Source: Anaerolineales bacterium
Lineage (GTDB): Bacteria; Chloroflexota; Anaerolineae; Anaerolineales; UBA11579
Direction of reading: 5' to 3'
NCBI GenBank assembly: GCA_019637805.1
Contig: JAHBVB010000002.1
Span: forward strand, 823,981-887,980
Length of the DNA: 64,000 nt
The notes under the pieces were generated by a model. It saw only the letters and a list, made by a program, of their open reading frames with translations, was not told where the DNA came from and ran no database searches. Position numbers and translations under genes: made by a program. The number at the start of each line of letters is the position of its first letter. Positions within the stretch are counted from its first letter, which is position 1. Shown here one piece after another: positions 9,230-17,269 of the stretch.

Positions 9230-9895
9230 ATGACTGTCCAAGAAATCCTCAAAGAACTCGAAGCGCTAAGTGATGAAAAGACCAAAGCGCAAAATGCGAA
9301 GATCGGCATTTGGGACAACCAATATGGCGTGAAGCTGGGCGACCTGCGTGTGTTGGCCAAAAAGATCAAAACCAACCATCAACTGGCTCTTCAACTCTGG
9401 GAGACTGGCAACTTTGATGCCCAAATGTTGGCCATGCTGCTCATCAAGCCCAAAGAGCTCAGCGCAGATGAACTGGACAACATGGTGCGCTCGGTAAAAC
9501 ATCCCCGCCTGGCGGACTGGATCAACTCTTACGTGGTCAAGGTGCACCCGGACAGCGAAACCCTGCGGCAAAAATGGATGATGGACGAGCACCCCATGGC
9601 CAGCCGCGCCGGCTGGAACCTGACCTCGCAAAGAGTTATTAAGGCTTCAGACACGCTGGATATTCCGGACTTATTGGACCGCATCGAAAATGAAATGGCT
9701 ACGGCGGCCCCCGAGGCGCAGTGGACCATGAATTTTGCTCTGGCCGAGATTGGCATCAACCATCCCCAGCACCGCCAGCGCGCCATTGAGGTTGGCGAGA
9801 AGTTGGGTGTCTATCGCGACTATCCTGTTCCCCGGGGTTGCACCTCGCCATTCGCTCCAATTTGGATAAAAGAAATGGTGCGCAGGCAGGGATAA
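9230..9895 (+). CDS. AlkD-like DNA alkylation repair protein (HEAT-like repeats)
   Basis: 221 aa from ATG 9230, which has AGAGGAAG at the right distance; the longer frame starting at 9137 runs through the tRNA and is wrong. Repeated paired helices, with motifs such as LRVLAKKIKTNHQLALQLWE, ADWINSYVVKVHP and WNLTSQRVIK, match the AlkD/YhaZ superfamily, which excises bulky cationic alkylpurines without base flipping. The sequence is shorter and more divergent than Bacillus AlkD, so it may instead be one of the AlkD-related HEAT proteins of unknown substrate. The neighbour downstream is convergent. Confidence 0.75.
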   Translation: MTVQEILKELEALSDEKTKAQNAKIGIWDNQYGVKLGDLRVLAKKIKTNHQLALQLWETGNFDAQMLAMLLIKPKELSADELDNMVRSVKHPRLADWINSYVVKVHPDSETLRQKWMMDEHPMASRAGWNLTSQRVIKASDTLDIPDLLDRIENEMATAAPEAQWTMNFALAEIGINHPQHRQRAIEVGEKLGVYRDYPVPRGCTSPFAPIWIKEMVRRQG

Positions 9896-9946
9896 ATATT
9901 GGTGCAAGAAGGCGGCAGGCGACGCCTCAAGCCGCATAGTACTAGC

Positions 9947-10696
9947 TCAGCTTTTCAGCAACTGCCGCAATAAGCTGACATACGTCTGCGGGTGGGCCAA
10001 GCTCAGTTCCCCATGCCCCATTTGTGGCGCCAGGTACAGCTCGCTGAGCGGCAGCACTTCATGCAGGCGGCGCGCCGAGCGGCGCACGATCTCCAACTCA
10101 CGCGAGCCGGCAACCACTAAGGCTTTGGCGCGGCTGTGCTGCAGCAGCTCTTCTTTGAGCGCGTAATTCCCGTTACTGGCGCTGATGTTCAGCAAGGTTT
10201 GCTTGGACATGCGCTGGCTGTCCTGGTAGTACTGTTCGTACATGCTCTGGCGCAGAAACAAACTCTTGGCCTGCGTCCTGGAAAACCAGCGCTGCTTGAT
10301 CAGCCCGTAAGCCATGCCGTAACTGACGCGAGAGAGCAAAGCGATCCCAGGCACCGGATAGACCAAGGCGCTCTCGATCAGTGCGCGCTTCGCCATTTGG
10401 GGTCGCGCGGAGAGCAGCTCTACGGCGATCTGCGCGCCGAGAGACTGGCCGCCAATCAAGGCTACTTCCCCGTCCAACTCGCTATCTATATAGGCAATCA
10501 GCTTCCGGGCCGAATCTTCAATACTGACAAAAGTGGTTTCCCCATCTTCACCATGGCCGTCAATCACCGGCAGCACCAAGTGATATTCGGTCTGCAAAGC
10601 GTCCACTATGGGTTGATAAGCCCACCATGACAAGCCACCGCCGTGCAACAGCACAATGCGGGGAAGTTTCGCATCGCCAAAGGTCTTGAACTTCAT
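9947..10696 (-). CDS. Alpha/beta-hydrolase
   Basis: 249 aa, cytoplasmic. The oxyanion-hole strand is IVLLHGGGLSWWAYQP, the nucleophile elbow is GGQSLGAQ with the catalytic Ser, and a late MGHGEL supplies the likely catalytic His. The acid residue is probably the Glu/Asp near SRELEIV. The substrate cannot be predicted. The ATG at 10696 has no ribosome-binding site but stands 6 nt after a GATACT hexamer. It is transcribed away from tig, so the 105-nt space between them holds two divergent promoters. Confidence 0.85.
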   Translation of the reverse strand: MKFKTFGDAKLPRIVLLHGGGLSWWAYQPIVDALQTEYHLVLPVIDGHGEDGETTFVSIEDSARKLIAYIDSELDGEVALIGGQSLGAQIAVELLSARPQMAKRALIESALVYPVPGIALLSRVSYGMAYGLIKQRWFSRTQAKSLFLRQSMYEQYYQDSQRMSKQTLLNISASNGNYALKEELLQHSRAKALVVAGSRELEIVRRSARRLHEVLPLSELYLAPQMGHGELSLAHPQTYVSLLRQLLKS

Positions 10697-10702
10697 ACCG
10701 GT

Positions 10703-10708
10703 AGTATC
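10703..10708 (-). promoter_or_regulatory. -10 element GATACT for a leaderless hydrolase transcript
   Basis: On the minus strand GATACT is followed by ACCGGT and then ATG 10696. Transcription would begin at or next to the start codon. Confidence 0.4.
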
Positions 10709-10760
10709 TCACGGCCGCACACAATCTAACAAAGCTCTGACACAGCCCAAAATGCCGCCA

Positions 10761-10769
10761 TGCTATAAT
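10761..10769 (+). promoter_or_regulatory. Extended -10 promoter of tig-clpP
   Basis: TGCTATAAT at 10761-10769; no good -35 at 16-18 bp. The predicted leader is about 25-30 nt and contains TAAGGA before the tig start. Confidence 0.6.
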
Positions 10770-10801
10770 CCACGCATTCTTGCCATAGCTTAAGGAATCC
10801 T

Positions 10802-12205
10802 TTGTTGAAAATCGAACAGAAGCCCCTAGACGACCACCAAATGCATCTCACGGTCGAGGTCGAAAAGCAAACCTTGGAAAATGCGCGCCAAAAAGCCGCC
10901 CGCAAGATCGCCAAACGCGTAAAGATACCTGGCTTTCGCCCCGGCAAGGCGCCGTTTAGTGTTGTCGAAAAGCAAGTTGGCCCTGAGGCCATCAAAGATG
11001 AAGCGATTGAGATCGTGCTGGACGAGATGTACCCCAAGGTCATCGAGGAAAGCGGGATCCGTCCTTACAGTTCTGGCACCTTGGAAAAAGTCCATGAAGA
11101 CAAGGACCCGCTGATCTTCGAGATCCGCGTGCCGCTCTCCCCCGAAGTCACCCTGGGCAAGTATCAGAAGATCCGCATGCCTTTTGAAGACAAGCCCATC
11201 ACAGAAGAAGACATCAACAATGTCTTCAAGAACCTGCGTGAGCAAAACGCGATCATGGCCCCCGTGGAACGCCCGGTGCAGGCCGGCGACATCGCCTACA
11301 TCCTGCTGAGTGCAGAGCGCAAGACCCCGGACAAGGATGGCGACACCACGCTGCTCAACGAGCGCCGCTACCCCGTAATGGTCGAAGCGCCGGACACCGA
11401 CACCAAGGGCGAGTGGCCCTACCCTGGTTTCTCGCAAGAACTGTTGGGTTTAAAGCCTGGTGATGAGAAGACCCTCGAGCATACCTTTGCTGAGGATTCC
11501 GACTTTGAAGACCTGCGCGGGGAAACCGCCAGCTTCAAACTCAAGCTCGAAGAGATCAAGGACCGCCAACTGCCGGAGCTGGACGACGCTTTTGCCCAGT
11601 CTGTGGGCAGCTACCAGACCTTAGCCGACCTGCGCGCCGAGATTGAAAGCCAGCTCACCGAAAGTTTCCGGCGTGAAGCAGAAGGCGCCTATGAAACCCA
11701 AGTAGTGGAAAAACTTGTAGCCGAGAGCGAAGTCAAGTTCCCCTCGCAGATGCTGCACCACGAAATCCACCACCACATTGAAGATATGGGGCCAGACCTG
11801 GCCGCCCGCGGCATGGATCTGGACACCTACCTCAAGAGCCGCAACATTACCTTCGACCAATTGGAAGAAGAAGTAACTCCAGAGGTGGAAGAGCGACTCA
11901 AGAAGTCGCTGGTCATCATGGAAGTTGCCAAGCAAGAAGAAATTGAAGTCGGCGATGACGAAGTGGAGGGTTTGGTGCAAGAGCGCATCCTGCGCCTAAG
12001 CCAAACCCTGACCGAAGATCAGATGAAGCGCGTGCTCTCCAAGGAAAACCTGCAAGGTTTGGTCAGCCGCACCCTCTCCGAAGAAGTTATCAGGCGCACG
12101 CTGGAACGCCTGCGCCTGACCGCCCAGGGCCAGTCCCCAGACAAAGCCGCAAAGAAAGCCAAGAAGAGCGAGGAACCTGTCGAAGAAAAGGCGACAGAAG
12201 AATAA
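10802..12205 (+). CDS. tig: Trigger factor, ribosome-associated chaperone/prolyl isomerase
   Basis: 467 aa. The N-terminal ribosome-docking domain has the signature GFRPGKAPFSVVEKQVG (canonical GFRxGKxP). An FKBP-like PPIase domain covers about residues 150-250, where the sequence is somewhat divergent, and a long helical C-terminal domain ends in a Lys/Glu-rich tail. It binds nascent chains at the ribosome exit. There is no ATG; the start is TTG at 10802 or the adjacent TTG at 10805, with AAGGA 5 or 8 nt upstream. clpP follows 32 nt downstream, a classical tig-clp pairing of folding and proteolysis; clpX is not adjacent here. Confidence 0.94.
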   Translation: MLKIEQKPLDDHQMHLTVEVEKQTLENARQKAARKIAKRVKIPGFRPGKAPFSVVEKQVGPEAIKDEAIEIVLDEMYPKVIEESGIRPYSSGTLEKVHEDKDPLIFEIRVPLSPEVTLGKYQKIRMPFEDKPITEEDINNVFKNLREQNAIMAPVERPVQAGDIAYILLSAERKTPDKDGDTTLLNERRYPVMVEAPDTDTKGEWPYPGFSQELLGLKPGDEKTLEHTFAEDSDFEDLRGETASFKLKLEEIKDRQLPELDDAFAQSVGSYQTLADLRAEIESQLTESFRREAEGAYETQVVEKLVAESEVKFPSQMLHHEIHHHIEDMGPDLAARGMDLDTYLKSRNITFDQLEEEVTPEVEERLKKSLVIMEVAKQEEIEVGDDEVEGLVQERILRLSQTLTEDQMKRVLSKENLQGLVSRTLSEEVIRRTLERLRLTAQGQSPDKAAKKAKKSEEPVEEKATEE

Positions 12206-12237
12206 CAATAGCTATGCAAGCACGAAAGGAAGACTCC

Positions 12238-12846
12238 ATGTTCAATCCGCAATCTGTCATTCCGATGGTCATCGAGACCACCGGTCGCGGCGAGCGCTCG
12301 TTTGATATCTACTCCCTGCTGCTCAAGCGCCGCATCATCCTGCTCAGCACGCCCATCGAAGATCACACCGCCAACCTCATCGTGGCCCAGCTGATCTACC
12401 TGAGCAATGAAGACCAGGAAGCCCCCATCCAGATGTACATCTCCTCGCCCGGCGGGTCCGTATATGCCGGCATGGCGATCTACGACACCATGCAGATGAT
12501 CCCGAACCAGGTCAGCACCGTAGCCGTCGGCTTTGCCGCCTCCTATGCCACCGTGCTGCTCTCGGCCGGCACCAAGGGGCACCGCTATGCGCTGCCCAAC
12601 GCCACCATCCACATGCACCAGCCCTGGGCCAGCGGTGGCGGCGGCGGCCAGGCAACGGATATCGAGATCCATGCCCGCGAGATCTTGCGCCTCAAGGCTC
12701 GTCTGAACGAGATCTTGGCCGAGAACACGGGCAAAAAGACCGATGACATCGAGAAGGACACCGACCGCGATGTGTACCTGACCGCCAAGCAAGCTGTAGA
12801 CTACGGCTTGGTGGACCAAGTCCTCGAAAAGCCGGTGATCAAGTAG
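12238..12846 (+). CDS. clpP: ATP-dependent Clp protease proteolytic subunit
   Basis: 202 aa from ATG 12238, which has AAAGGAAG upstream; an ATG at 12214 lacks one. The oxyanion loop is SSPGGSVYAGMAIYD. The nucleophile is Ser102 in GFAASYATVLL (most ClpPs read GMAASMGAFLL), the catalytic His is 127 in IHMHQP and the acid is in DTDRDVYLTAKQA. A glycine-rich insert follows the His loop (SGGGGGQATDIEI). It assembles into the tetradecameric barrel fed by ClpX/ClpC/ClpA. It is co-transcribed with tig and followed by a strong terminator. Confidence 0.95.
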   Translation: MFNPQSVIPMVIETTGRGERSFDIYSLLLKRRIILLSTPIEDHTANLIVAQLIYLSNEDQEAPIQMYISSPGGSVYAGMAIYDTMQMIPNQVSTVAVGFAASYATVLLSAGTKGHRYALPNATIHMHQPWASGGGGGQATDIEIHAREILRLKARLNEILAENTGKKTDDIEKDTDRDVYLTAKQAVDYGLVDQVLEKPVIK

Positions 12847-12861
12847 GCTTACTCGCTTATG

Positions 12862-12896
12862 AAAGAGCCGAGGGCAAACCCTCGGCTCTTTTGTTT
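12862..12896 (+). terminator. Intrinsic terminator after clpP
   Basis: A 13-bp perfect stem (arms 12862-12874 and 12879-12891), loop CAAA, then TTTTGTTT. Confidence 0.95.
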
Positions 12897-12903
12897 GGCG
12901 CAC

Positions 12904-12909
12904 TATAAT
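12904..12909 (+). promoter_or_regulatory. -10 element TATAAT, leaderless HAD gene
   Basis: A consensus TATAAT is followed by 7 nt and ATG 12917, which leaves no room for a ribosome-binding site. Confidence 0.6.
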
Positions 12910-12916
12910 CATCCTG

Positions 12917-13699
12917 ATGACTTCCCCTGCGATCAAAGCCCTGCTGCTGGATATGGACGGCGTGCTCTGGCGCGGTGACGAGCCGATTGGCGACGTCCCC
13001 GCCCTCCTGGAGCGCATCCTTCAGCACGGCATGCAATATGCCTTTGTCACCAACAACGCCACACGCACAGTTGAGCAATACCAGGAGAAGTTCCGCCACT
13101 ACGGCGCTGAGGTCGCTCCTGAACACATTCACACCTCCGCCCGCGTAACCGCCAAAATGCTCAGCGAGCAGTATCCAGACGGCGGACGCGTCTATATCAT
13201 TGGCGAGCGCGGCCTGCAGACAGCTCTGGCAGAGCGCGGTTTCCAGCAGGCAGAGAGCGACTGCCTGGCGGTGGTGGTTGGCCTTGACCGTGAGCTGACC
13301 TACGCCAAACTACGCCAGGCAGCGCTGCTCATCCAAGCTGGGGCCGCCTTCATCGGCACCAATCCGGATGGCAACCTGCCCTCGCCGGAAGGCAAGGTGC
13401 CTGGCGCCGGCAGCATCCTGGCCGCCCTACAAACCGCCACCGGAGTCGCCCCTACCGTCATTGGCAAACCTCAGCCGGCTCTGCTGCACAGCGCGCTGGA
13501 GCAGCTCGGCGTGCCGCCGGAGCAGGCCCTGATGGCGGGCGACCGTCTCGACACCGATGTGCAGGCCGGTTACAACGCCCGCTGCCGCACCGCGCTGCTG
13601 CTTTCCGGCGTGGCGACCCGCGACCAGGCAGAAGCCTGGCAGCCGCAGCCGGACTTTATCGAGCCTGACCTGGCCAGCTTGCTGGACAAACTGGCTTAG
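12917..13699 (+). CDS. HAD-IIA family phosphatase (NagD/phosphoglycolate-phosphatase-like)
   Basis: 260 aa. The HAD motif I is LLLDMDGVLWRGDEPI with Asp12 and Asp14; motif II is YAFVTNNATRT, characteristic of the IIA (NagD) subgroup; motif III is IGKPQPAL; motif IV is MAGDRLDTDVQAGYNA. The cap between motifs II and III is the NagD-type C2 cap. Likely substrates are small sugar phosphates or phosphoglycolate. The gene starts a series rlmN-NIL-lipid kinase-methyltransferase on the same strand, with 13 nt to rlmN, but shares no obvious pathway with it. Confidence 0.88.
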   Translation: MTSPAIKALLLDMDGVLWRGDEPIGDVPALLERILQHGMQYAFVTNNATRTVEQYQEKFRHYGAEVAPEHIHTSARVTAKMLSEQYPDGGRVYIIGERGLQTALAERGFQQAESDCLAVVVGLDRELTYAKLRQAALLIQAGAAFIGTNPDGNLPSPEGKVPGAGSILAALQTATGVAPTVIGKPQPALLHSALEQLGVPPEQALMAGDRLDTDVQAGYNARCRTALLLSGVATRDQAEAWQPQPDFIEPDLASLLDKLA

Positions 13700-13712
13700 C
13701 GCAAAGACTGCC

Positions 13713-14771
13713 ATGACCCTGCCACTGATCTTCGACCTCGACCTGCCCCAGCTCACCCAACAGCTAAAAGACTGGGGACAGCCGGCCTACCGCGCCAAGC
13801 AAGTCTGGCAAGGTCTGTATCAAAACCTGTGGGCGAAACCTCAAGATTTCAGCAACCTGCCCAAGGATCTGCGCGACAAACTGGCCGAGAACTTTGCCTT
13901 CACCCACCTGGAAGAAGCCCAGCGCCTGTATTCCAAAGATGGACAGACCACTAAGGTGCTCTTCCGCCTGCCAGACGGCCAATATATCGAAACAGTGTTG
14001 ATGCGCTATGAAGACCGGCGCACGCTGTGCATCTCCTCACAGGCCGGCTGTGCCATGGGCTGCGTGTTCTGCGCCACCGGGCAAATGGGCTTCCGCCGCA
14101 ATCTAAGCAGTGGCGAGGTCCTGGAACAGGTACTGGTCTTCGCCCGCCAGTTGGCCGAAGACGGCGAACGCCCCACCAATGTCGTGCTGATGGGCATGGG
14201 CGAGCCCTTCCATAACTACGACGCCACTCTGGAAGCGATCGACCGCCTGGGCGATCCGGATGGCTTCAACATGGGGGCGCGCCGCTTCACCATCTCCACC
14301 GTGGGTCTGCTGCCCGCCATCCGCCGCTTCACTGCGGAGAGGCGGCAGGTAGGATTGGCCATCTCGCTGCACGCCGCCACGGACGAGCTGCGTTCATCCA
14401 TGCTGCCAATCAATGACAGATACCCGATCAAAGATCTGATACGCGCCTGCCGGGAATACACCGAAGCCACCGGCCGGCGGGTCACCTTTGAATGGGCCTT
14501 AATTCAAAACCAGAACGACAGCCCGGAAGAAGCCGGTCGCCTGGTAAAACTGCTGCAGGGCCTCAACTGCCACGTCAACATCATCCCGCTCAACCCCACA
14601 CAGGGTTACGCCGGGCAACGCTCCACTCGCGAAAGTGTGGCGGCTTTCAAGCAGATCTTGGACAACGCCGGCATTTCGTGCACCGTGCGCGTACGCCGGG
14701 GCATTGACATCCAAGCGGGCTGCGGCCAATTGGCCGAACGCGCGGATGGCGGCTTGCTGCAAGTCAATTAG
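13713..14771 (+). CDS. rlmN: Dual-specificity RNA methyltransferase RlmN
   Basis: 352 aa from ATG 13713; the frame is open further upstream only as a shadow of the HAD gene. The radical-SAM cluster motif is CAMGCVFC (Cys113, 117, 120), followed by MGMGEPFHNYD. The C-terminal resolving Cys is in RVRRGIDIQAGCGQLA (about Cys337), as required for the ping-pong mechanism of RlmN/Cfr. It methylates C2 of A2503 in 23S rRNA and A37 of some tRNAs. Length and motifs are standard. Cfr is less likely because no antibiotic-resistance context is present. Confidence 0.95.
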   Translation: MTLPLIFDLDLPQLTQQLKDWGQPAYRAKQVWQGLYQNLWAKPQDFSNLPKDLRDKLAENFAFTHLEEAQRLYSKDGQTTKVLFRLPDGQYIETVLMRYEDRRTLCISSQAGCAMGCVFCATGQMGFRRNLSSGEVLEQVLVFARQLAEDGERPTNVVLMGMGEPFHNYDATLEAIDRLGDPDGFNMGARRFTISTVGLLPAIRRFTAERRQVGLAISLHAATDELRSSMLPINDRYPIKDLIRACREYTEATGRRVTFEWALIQNQNDSPEEAGRLVKLLQGLNCHVNIIPLNPTQGYAGQRSTRESVAAFKQILDNAGISCTVRVRRGIDIQAGCGQLAERADGGLLQVN

Positions 14772-14775
14772 CCAT

Positions 14776-14786
14776 CCGTGCTAAAA
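14776..14786 (+). promoter_or_regulatory. Extended -10 candidate before the NIL gene
   Basis: TGCTAAAAT lies about 35 nt before TTG 14819, which itself has GAGGAG upstream. Confidence 0.4.
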
Positions 14787-14818
14787 TCTGTCTACCCCGT
14801 AGCCTTAGAGGAGTCGCT

Positions 14819-15049
14819 TTGACTGAGCAAGTTGTCCGCCTCATCTACCCGCCCTCCGCAGTCAACACCCCGATCGTAAACCAGCTCATCCGCAATTTTG
14901 GCGATTTGTCCATCAATATCTTGCGCGCCCAGGTCAACCCAACCGAAGGCTGGTTGGAAGTGCAGCTGGTCGGCAGCGCCGCTGTGATTGAATCTTCGAT
15001 CGATTGGCTGCGTTCTCAGGGAATTGAAGTGCAAGTCCTCGGCGCATAG
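14819..15049 (+). CDS. NIL-domain protein
   Basis: 76 aa consisting of a single NIL domain, the ferredoxin-like fold found at the C-terminus of methionine ABC ATPases (MetN) and in small ferredoxins. Typical elements are VRLIYPPSAVNTPIVNQLIR, then a Gly-poor strand with INILRAQVNPTEGWLEVQL and a final helix ending in GIEVQVLG. It starts at TTG with GAGGAG about 7 nt upstream. It probably binds a small ligand such as a sulfur amino acid, but standalone NIL proteins have no settled role. The lipid kinase gene follows after 12 nt. Confidence 0.8.
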   Translation: MTEQVVRLIYPPSAVNTPIVNQLIRNFGDLSINILRAQVNPTEGWLEVQLVGSAAVIESSIDWLRSQGIEVQVLGA

Positions 15050-15061
15050 CGGTCTGCCCAC

Positions 15062-15961
15062 ATGGCAGCCAAATTCATCCTCAACCCCTACGCCGCCCGC
15101 TGGAGTGCCGGCAAACGCCAAGCCGCAGCAGAAGCGGCTTTGTGCAATGCCGGTATCGCTTTCGAAACCGTGGTCAGCGACGGGCCGGGCCATTGCACGC
15201 AACTGGCCACCGAGGCTGCCCAACAAGGCTTTGACCCCATCCTTGCAGGCGGTGGAGACGGCACGATTGGCGAAGTGGTCAACGGCATCTTGCTGGCTGC
15301 GCCTAAGAAGATGCCCATACTGGGTATCCTGCCGCTCGGCACCGCCAACGACACCGTGGTCAACCTGGGCCTGCCCAAGGACCTGGACGCCGCCGCGGCG
15401 GTGATCGCCGCTGGCAACACCCGCAACATAGATGTATGCCAGGTCAACCAGCGCTATTTCATCAACAACGCCGGCATCGGTCTGGAACCCTACGTCACCA
15501 CCATCCAACAACGCATGACGGCCATCAAGGGCATTGCGCGCTATCTGCTGGCCACGCTGGTCGCCATTGGCCGCAACCCCAAATGGCATATGAAGCTGCA
15601 ATGGGACGACGGCCAATACGAGGGGCCATGCACCCTGGTCTCCATCGGCAACTCACCGTTGACCGGCGGCGTGTTCTACACCGTGCCCCATGCTGACCCG
15701 TTTGATGGCAAGCTCAGCTTCGTCTATGGCTATCTACCCACACGTCTGGGCATCCTGTCCGTCCTGCCCAAGACGATGAAAGCGGCGGAAGGCAATTACG
15801 TTGAGCATCCCGCCGTGCACGAAGTCCACGCCACCCGGCTGCGCGTGCAAGTGCGGCCGGGCTCGCCCGCCCATGCCGACGGCGAGTTGATCTCAGAGGA
15901 TATTCAAACGCTGGAATATCGCATCCATCCCGCCAAGCTGCCGATCCTGCTGCCCGGCTGA
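15062..15961 (+). CDS. Lipid kinase of the diacylglycerol kinase/LCB5 (DagK, YegS) family
   Basis: 299 aa. The nucleotide-binding signature is GGGDGTIGEVVNGI, followed by GILPLGTANDTVVNLGLP and the lipid-side motif NNAGIGLEPYV. The C-terminal beta-sandwich has HADGELISED. Members phosphorylate diacylglycerol or related lipids at the membrane surface and recycle them into phospholipid synthesis. The start follows the NIL stop by 12 nt and the stop shares a base with the start of the following methyltransferase, so these three are one operon. The exact lipid is unknown; undecaprenol or diacylglycerol are both reasonable. Confidence 0.9.
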   Translation: MAAKFILNPYAARWSAGKRQAAAEAALCNAGIAFETVVSDGPGHCTQLATEAAQQGFDPILAGGGDGTIGEVVNGILLAAPKKMPILGILPLGTANDTVVNLGLPKDLDAAAAVIAAGNTRNIDVCQVNQRYFINNAGIGLEPYVTTIQQRMTAIKGIARYLLATLVAIGRNPKWHMKLQWDDGQYEGPCTLVSIGNSPLTGGVFYTVPHADPFDGKLSFVYGYLPTRLGILSVLPKTMKAAEGNYVEHPAVHEVHATRLRVQVRPGSPAHADGELISEDIQTLEYRIHPAKLPILLPG

Positions 15962-16557
15962 TGGGCAGGCTTTCCAACCTGCTGCGTTTCCTTTATCACC
16001 TGCTCTATTATCCTTTCGCCTGGGCTTATGACTTGGTGGCCTGGGTCGTCTCGCTGGGCCATTGGAACGATTGGGTTGCCAGCGTGGCGCCGCGCGCCAC
16101 TGGTCCGCGCCTGCTGGAGCTGGGGCACGGCCCTGGCCACTTGCAGGCGCTGTTGGCCGGCGCACGGCCTTTCGTGGTCGGGCTGGACCTCAGCCCCAAG
16201 ATGAGCCGCCTGGCCCAGCGGCGCCTGGCCGCGGCGGGCAAACCGGCCAGGCTGGTGCGGGCGCAGGCCCAGCAGCTGCCCTTTGCCGCCGGTAGTTTTG
16301 ACCAGGTCGTGGCCACCTTCCCCAGCGAATACATCGTCGCCCCGGCCAGCCTGCAATCCATCTGGCGTGTCTTGCTGGCTGACGGCAAGCTGCTGGTGCT
16401 GCCTACTGCATGGCTACACAGCCAACCGCGGCTTTGGAACCAGGCGTTCGCGGACCAACTGCGCACCGCCGGGTTCAGCGTGCAACAGGAATACCTTGCG
16501 GTGCGCGCCAGCCAGGCTGTGCTGGTCACGGCAAGCAAGCCAGACGCCAAAACTTGA
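15961..16557 (+). CDS. Class I SAM-dependent methyltransferase
   Basis: 198 aa. An N-terminal stretch rich in aromatic and hydrophobic residues (LLRFLYHLLYYPFAWAYDLV) may insert in the membrane surface and suggests a lipid or quinone substrate. Then come SAM motif I (LLELGHGPGHLQALL), motif II acidic residue in VVGLDLSPKMSRLAQRR, and the later QAQQLPFAAGSFDQVVATFP. It overlaps the lipid kinase stop by one base (TGATG). A phospholipid methyltransferase role in concert with the kinase is plausible but unproven. Confidence 0.82.
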   Translation: MGRLSNLLRFLYHLLYYPFAWAYDLVAWVVSLGHWNDWVASVAPRATGPRLLELGHGPGHLQALLAGARPFVVGLDLSPKMSRLAQRRLAAAGKPARLVRAQAQQLPFAAGSFDQVVATFPSEYIVAPASLQSIWRVLLADGKLLVLPTAWLHSQPRLWNQAFADQLRTAGFSVQQEYLAVRASQAVLVTASKPDAKT

Positions 16558-16558
16558 T

Positions 16559-16564
16559 TACAAT
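16559..16564 (+). promoter_or_regulatory. -10 element TACAAT before the PP2C-type gene
   Basis: TACAAT is followed by 6 nt and ATG 16571. It overlaps the stop region of the methyltransferase, so the phosphatase may have its own leaderless transcript in addition to read-through. Confidence 0.4.
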
Positions 16565-16570
16565 GCCGGA

Positions 16571-17269
16571 ATGGAAATTCAAATCGGTGTCGCCAAGATC
16601 AACAAGTACGCCATGTCGGAAAGCGGCGACACACTGGAAGTCGTAGAACGTCCCAATGGCGGCCTCTCCGTGGTGCTGGCCGATGGCCAACGCTCCGGCA
16701 AGAGCGCCAAGCTCATCTCCAACATGGTGGTACGCAAAGTCATCAGCCTGCTGGCTGAGGGCGTGCGTGACGGCGCTGCGGCTCGCGCGGCCTCAGACTA
16801 TCTCTACACACATCGCAGCGGCAAGGTGCAGTCCACGCTCAACATCCTGTCGATCGATATGGAATCGCGCAATGTGGTCGTGACGCGCAACAACCCCAAC
16901 CCAGTACTGGTCTACTACGCCGGCGAAACTCGATCGCTGGACCAGGAAAGCTCTCCCGTCGGATTGCGCCGGGAGACCCGCCCAGTCATCCACCAGATCG
17001 ATCTGCAAGATGGCCTGGTGATCGCCACCTACACCGATGGCCTACCCTTTGCTGGCGTGCGCAGCAGCCAGCCGCTGGACGTGCAAGCCGAGTTTGAGCG
17101 CCTGGTCGCCAGCGGCGCCGAGCCACAAACCATCGCAGATGGTTTAATGGCCGCCGCGCTGCAGCGCGAACAGGACCGTCCCGGCGATGATGTCAGCATC
17201 GTCGTATTGGGCGTGCTGGCCAACAGGCCGGACCCGGTGCGGCGCATGTGGGTAAGATTGCCTTTATGA
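16571..17269 (+). CDS. PP2C/SpoIIE-type serine phosphatase
   Basis: 232 aa, a bare catalytic domain with no sensor attached. Metal-binding residues of the SpoIIE/RsbU family are recognisable: SVVLADGQRSGKSAKL (canonical GDxSGxGxxAA), then ATYTDGLPFAG (canonical TDGxxE) and RPGDDVSIVVLGV (canonical DDxT). Family members dephosphorylate anti-anti-sigma factors or other Ser/Thr phosphoproteins. No STAS or anti-sigma gene is in the window. The stop overlaps the start of the following P-loop protein by ATGA, which indicates coupling and a possible functional link with that protein. Confidence 0.8.
   Translation: MEIQIGVAKINKYAMSESGDTLEVVERPNGGLSVVLADGQRSGKSAKLISNMVVRKVISLLAEGVRDGAAARAASDYLYTHRSGKVQSTLNILSIDMESRNVVVTRNNPNPVLVYYAGETRSLDQESSPVGLRRETRPVIHQIDLQDGLVIATYTDGLPFAGVRSSQPLDVQAEFERLVASGAEPQTIADGLMAAALQREQDRPGDDVSIVVLGVLANRPDPVRRMWVRLPL

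Noticed and set aside
12535-12560. Unusual ClpP active-site neighbourhood (GFAASYATVLL instead of GMAASMGAFLL)
   Set aside because: Ser102, His127 and the Asp motif are all kept, so I see no reason to call it inactive.
12019-13017. 332-codon minus-strand frame opposite tig, clpP and the HAD gene
   Set aside because: Crosses three real genes and a strong terminator; no recognisable domain.
14792-15616. 274-codon minus-strand frame opposite the NIL and lipid kinase genes
   Set aside because: Shadow; both plus-strand genes have clear family motifs.
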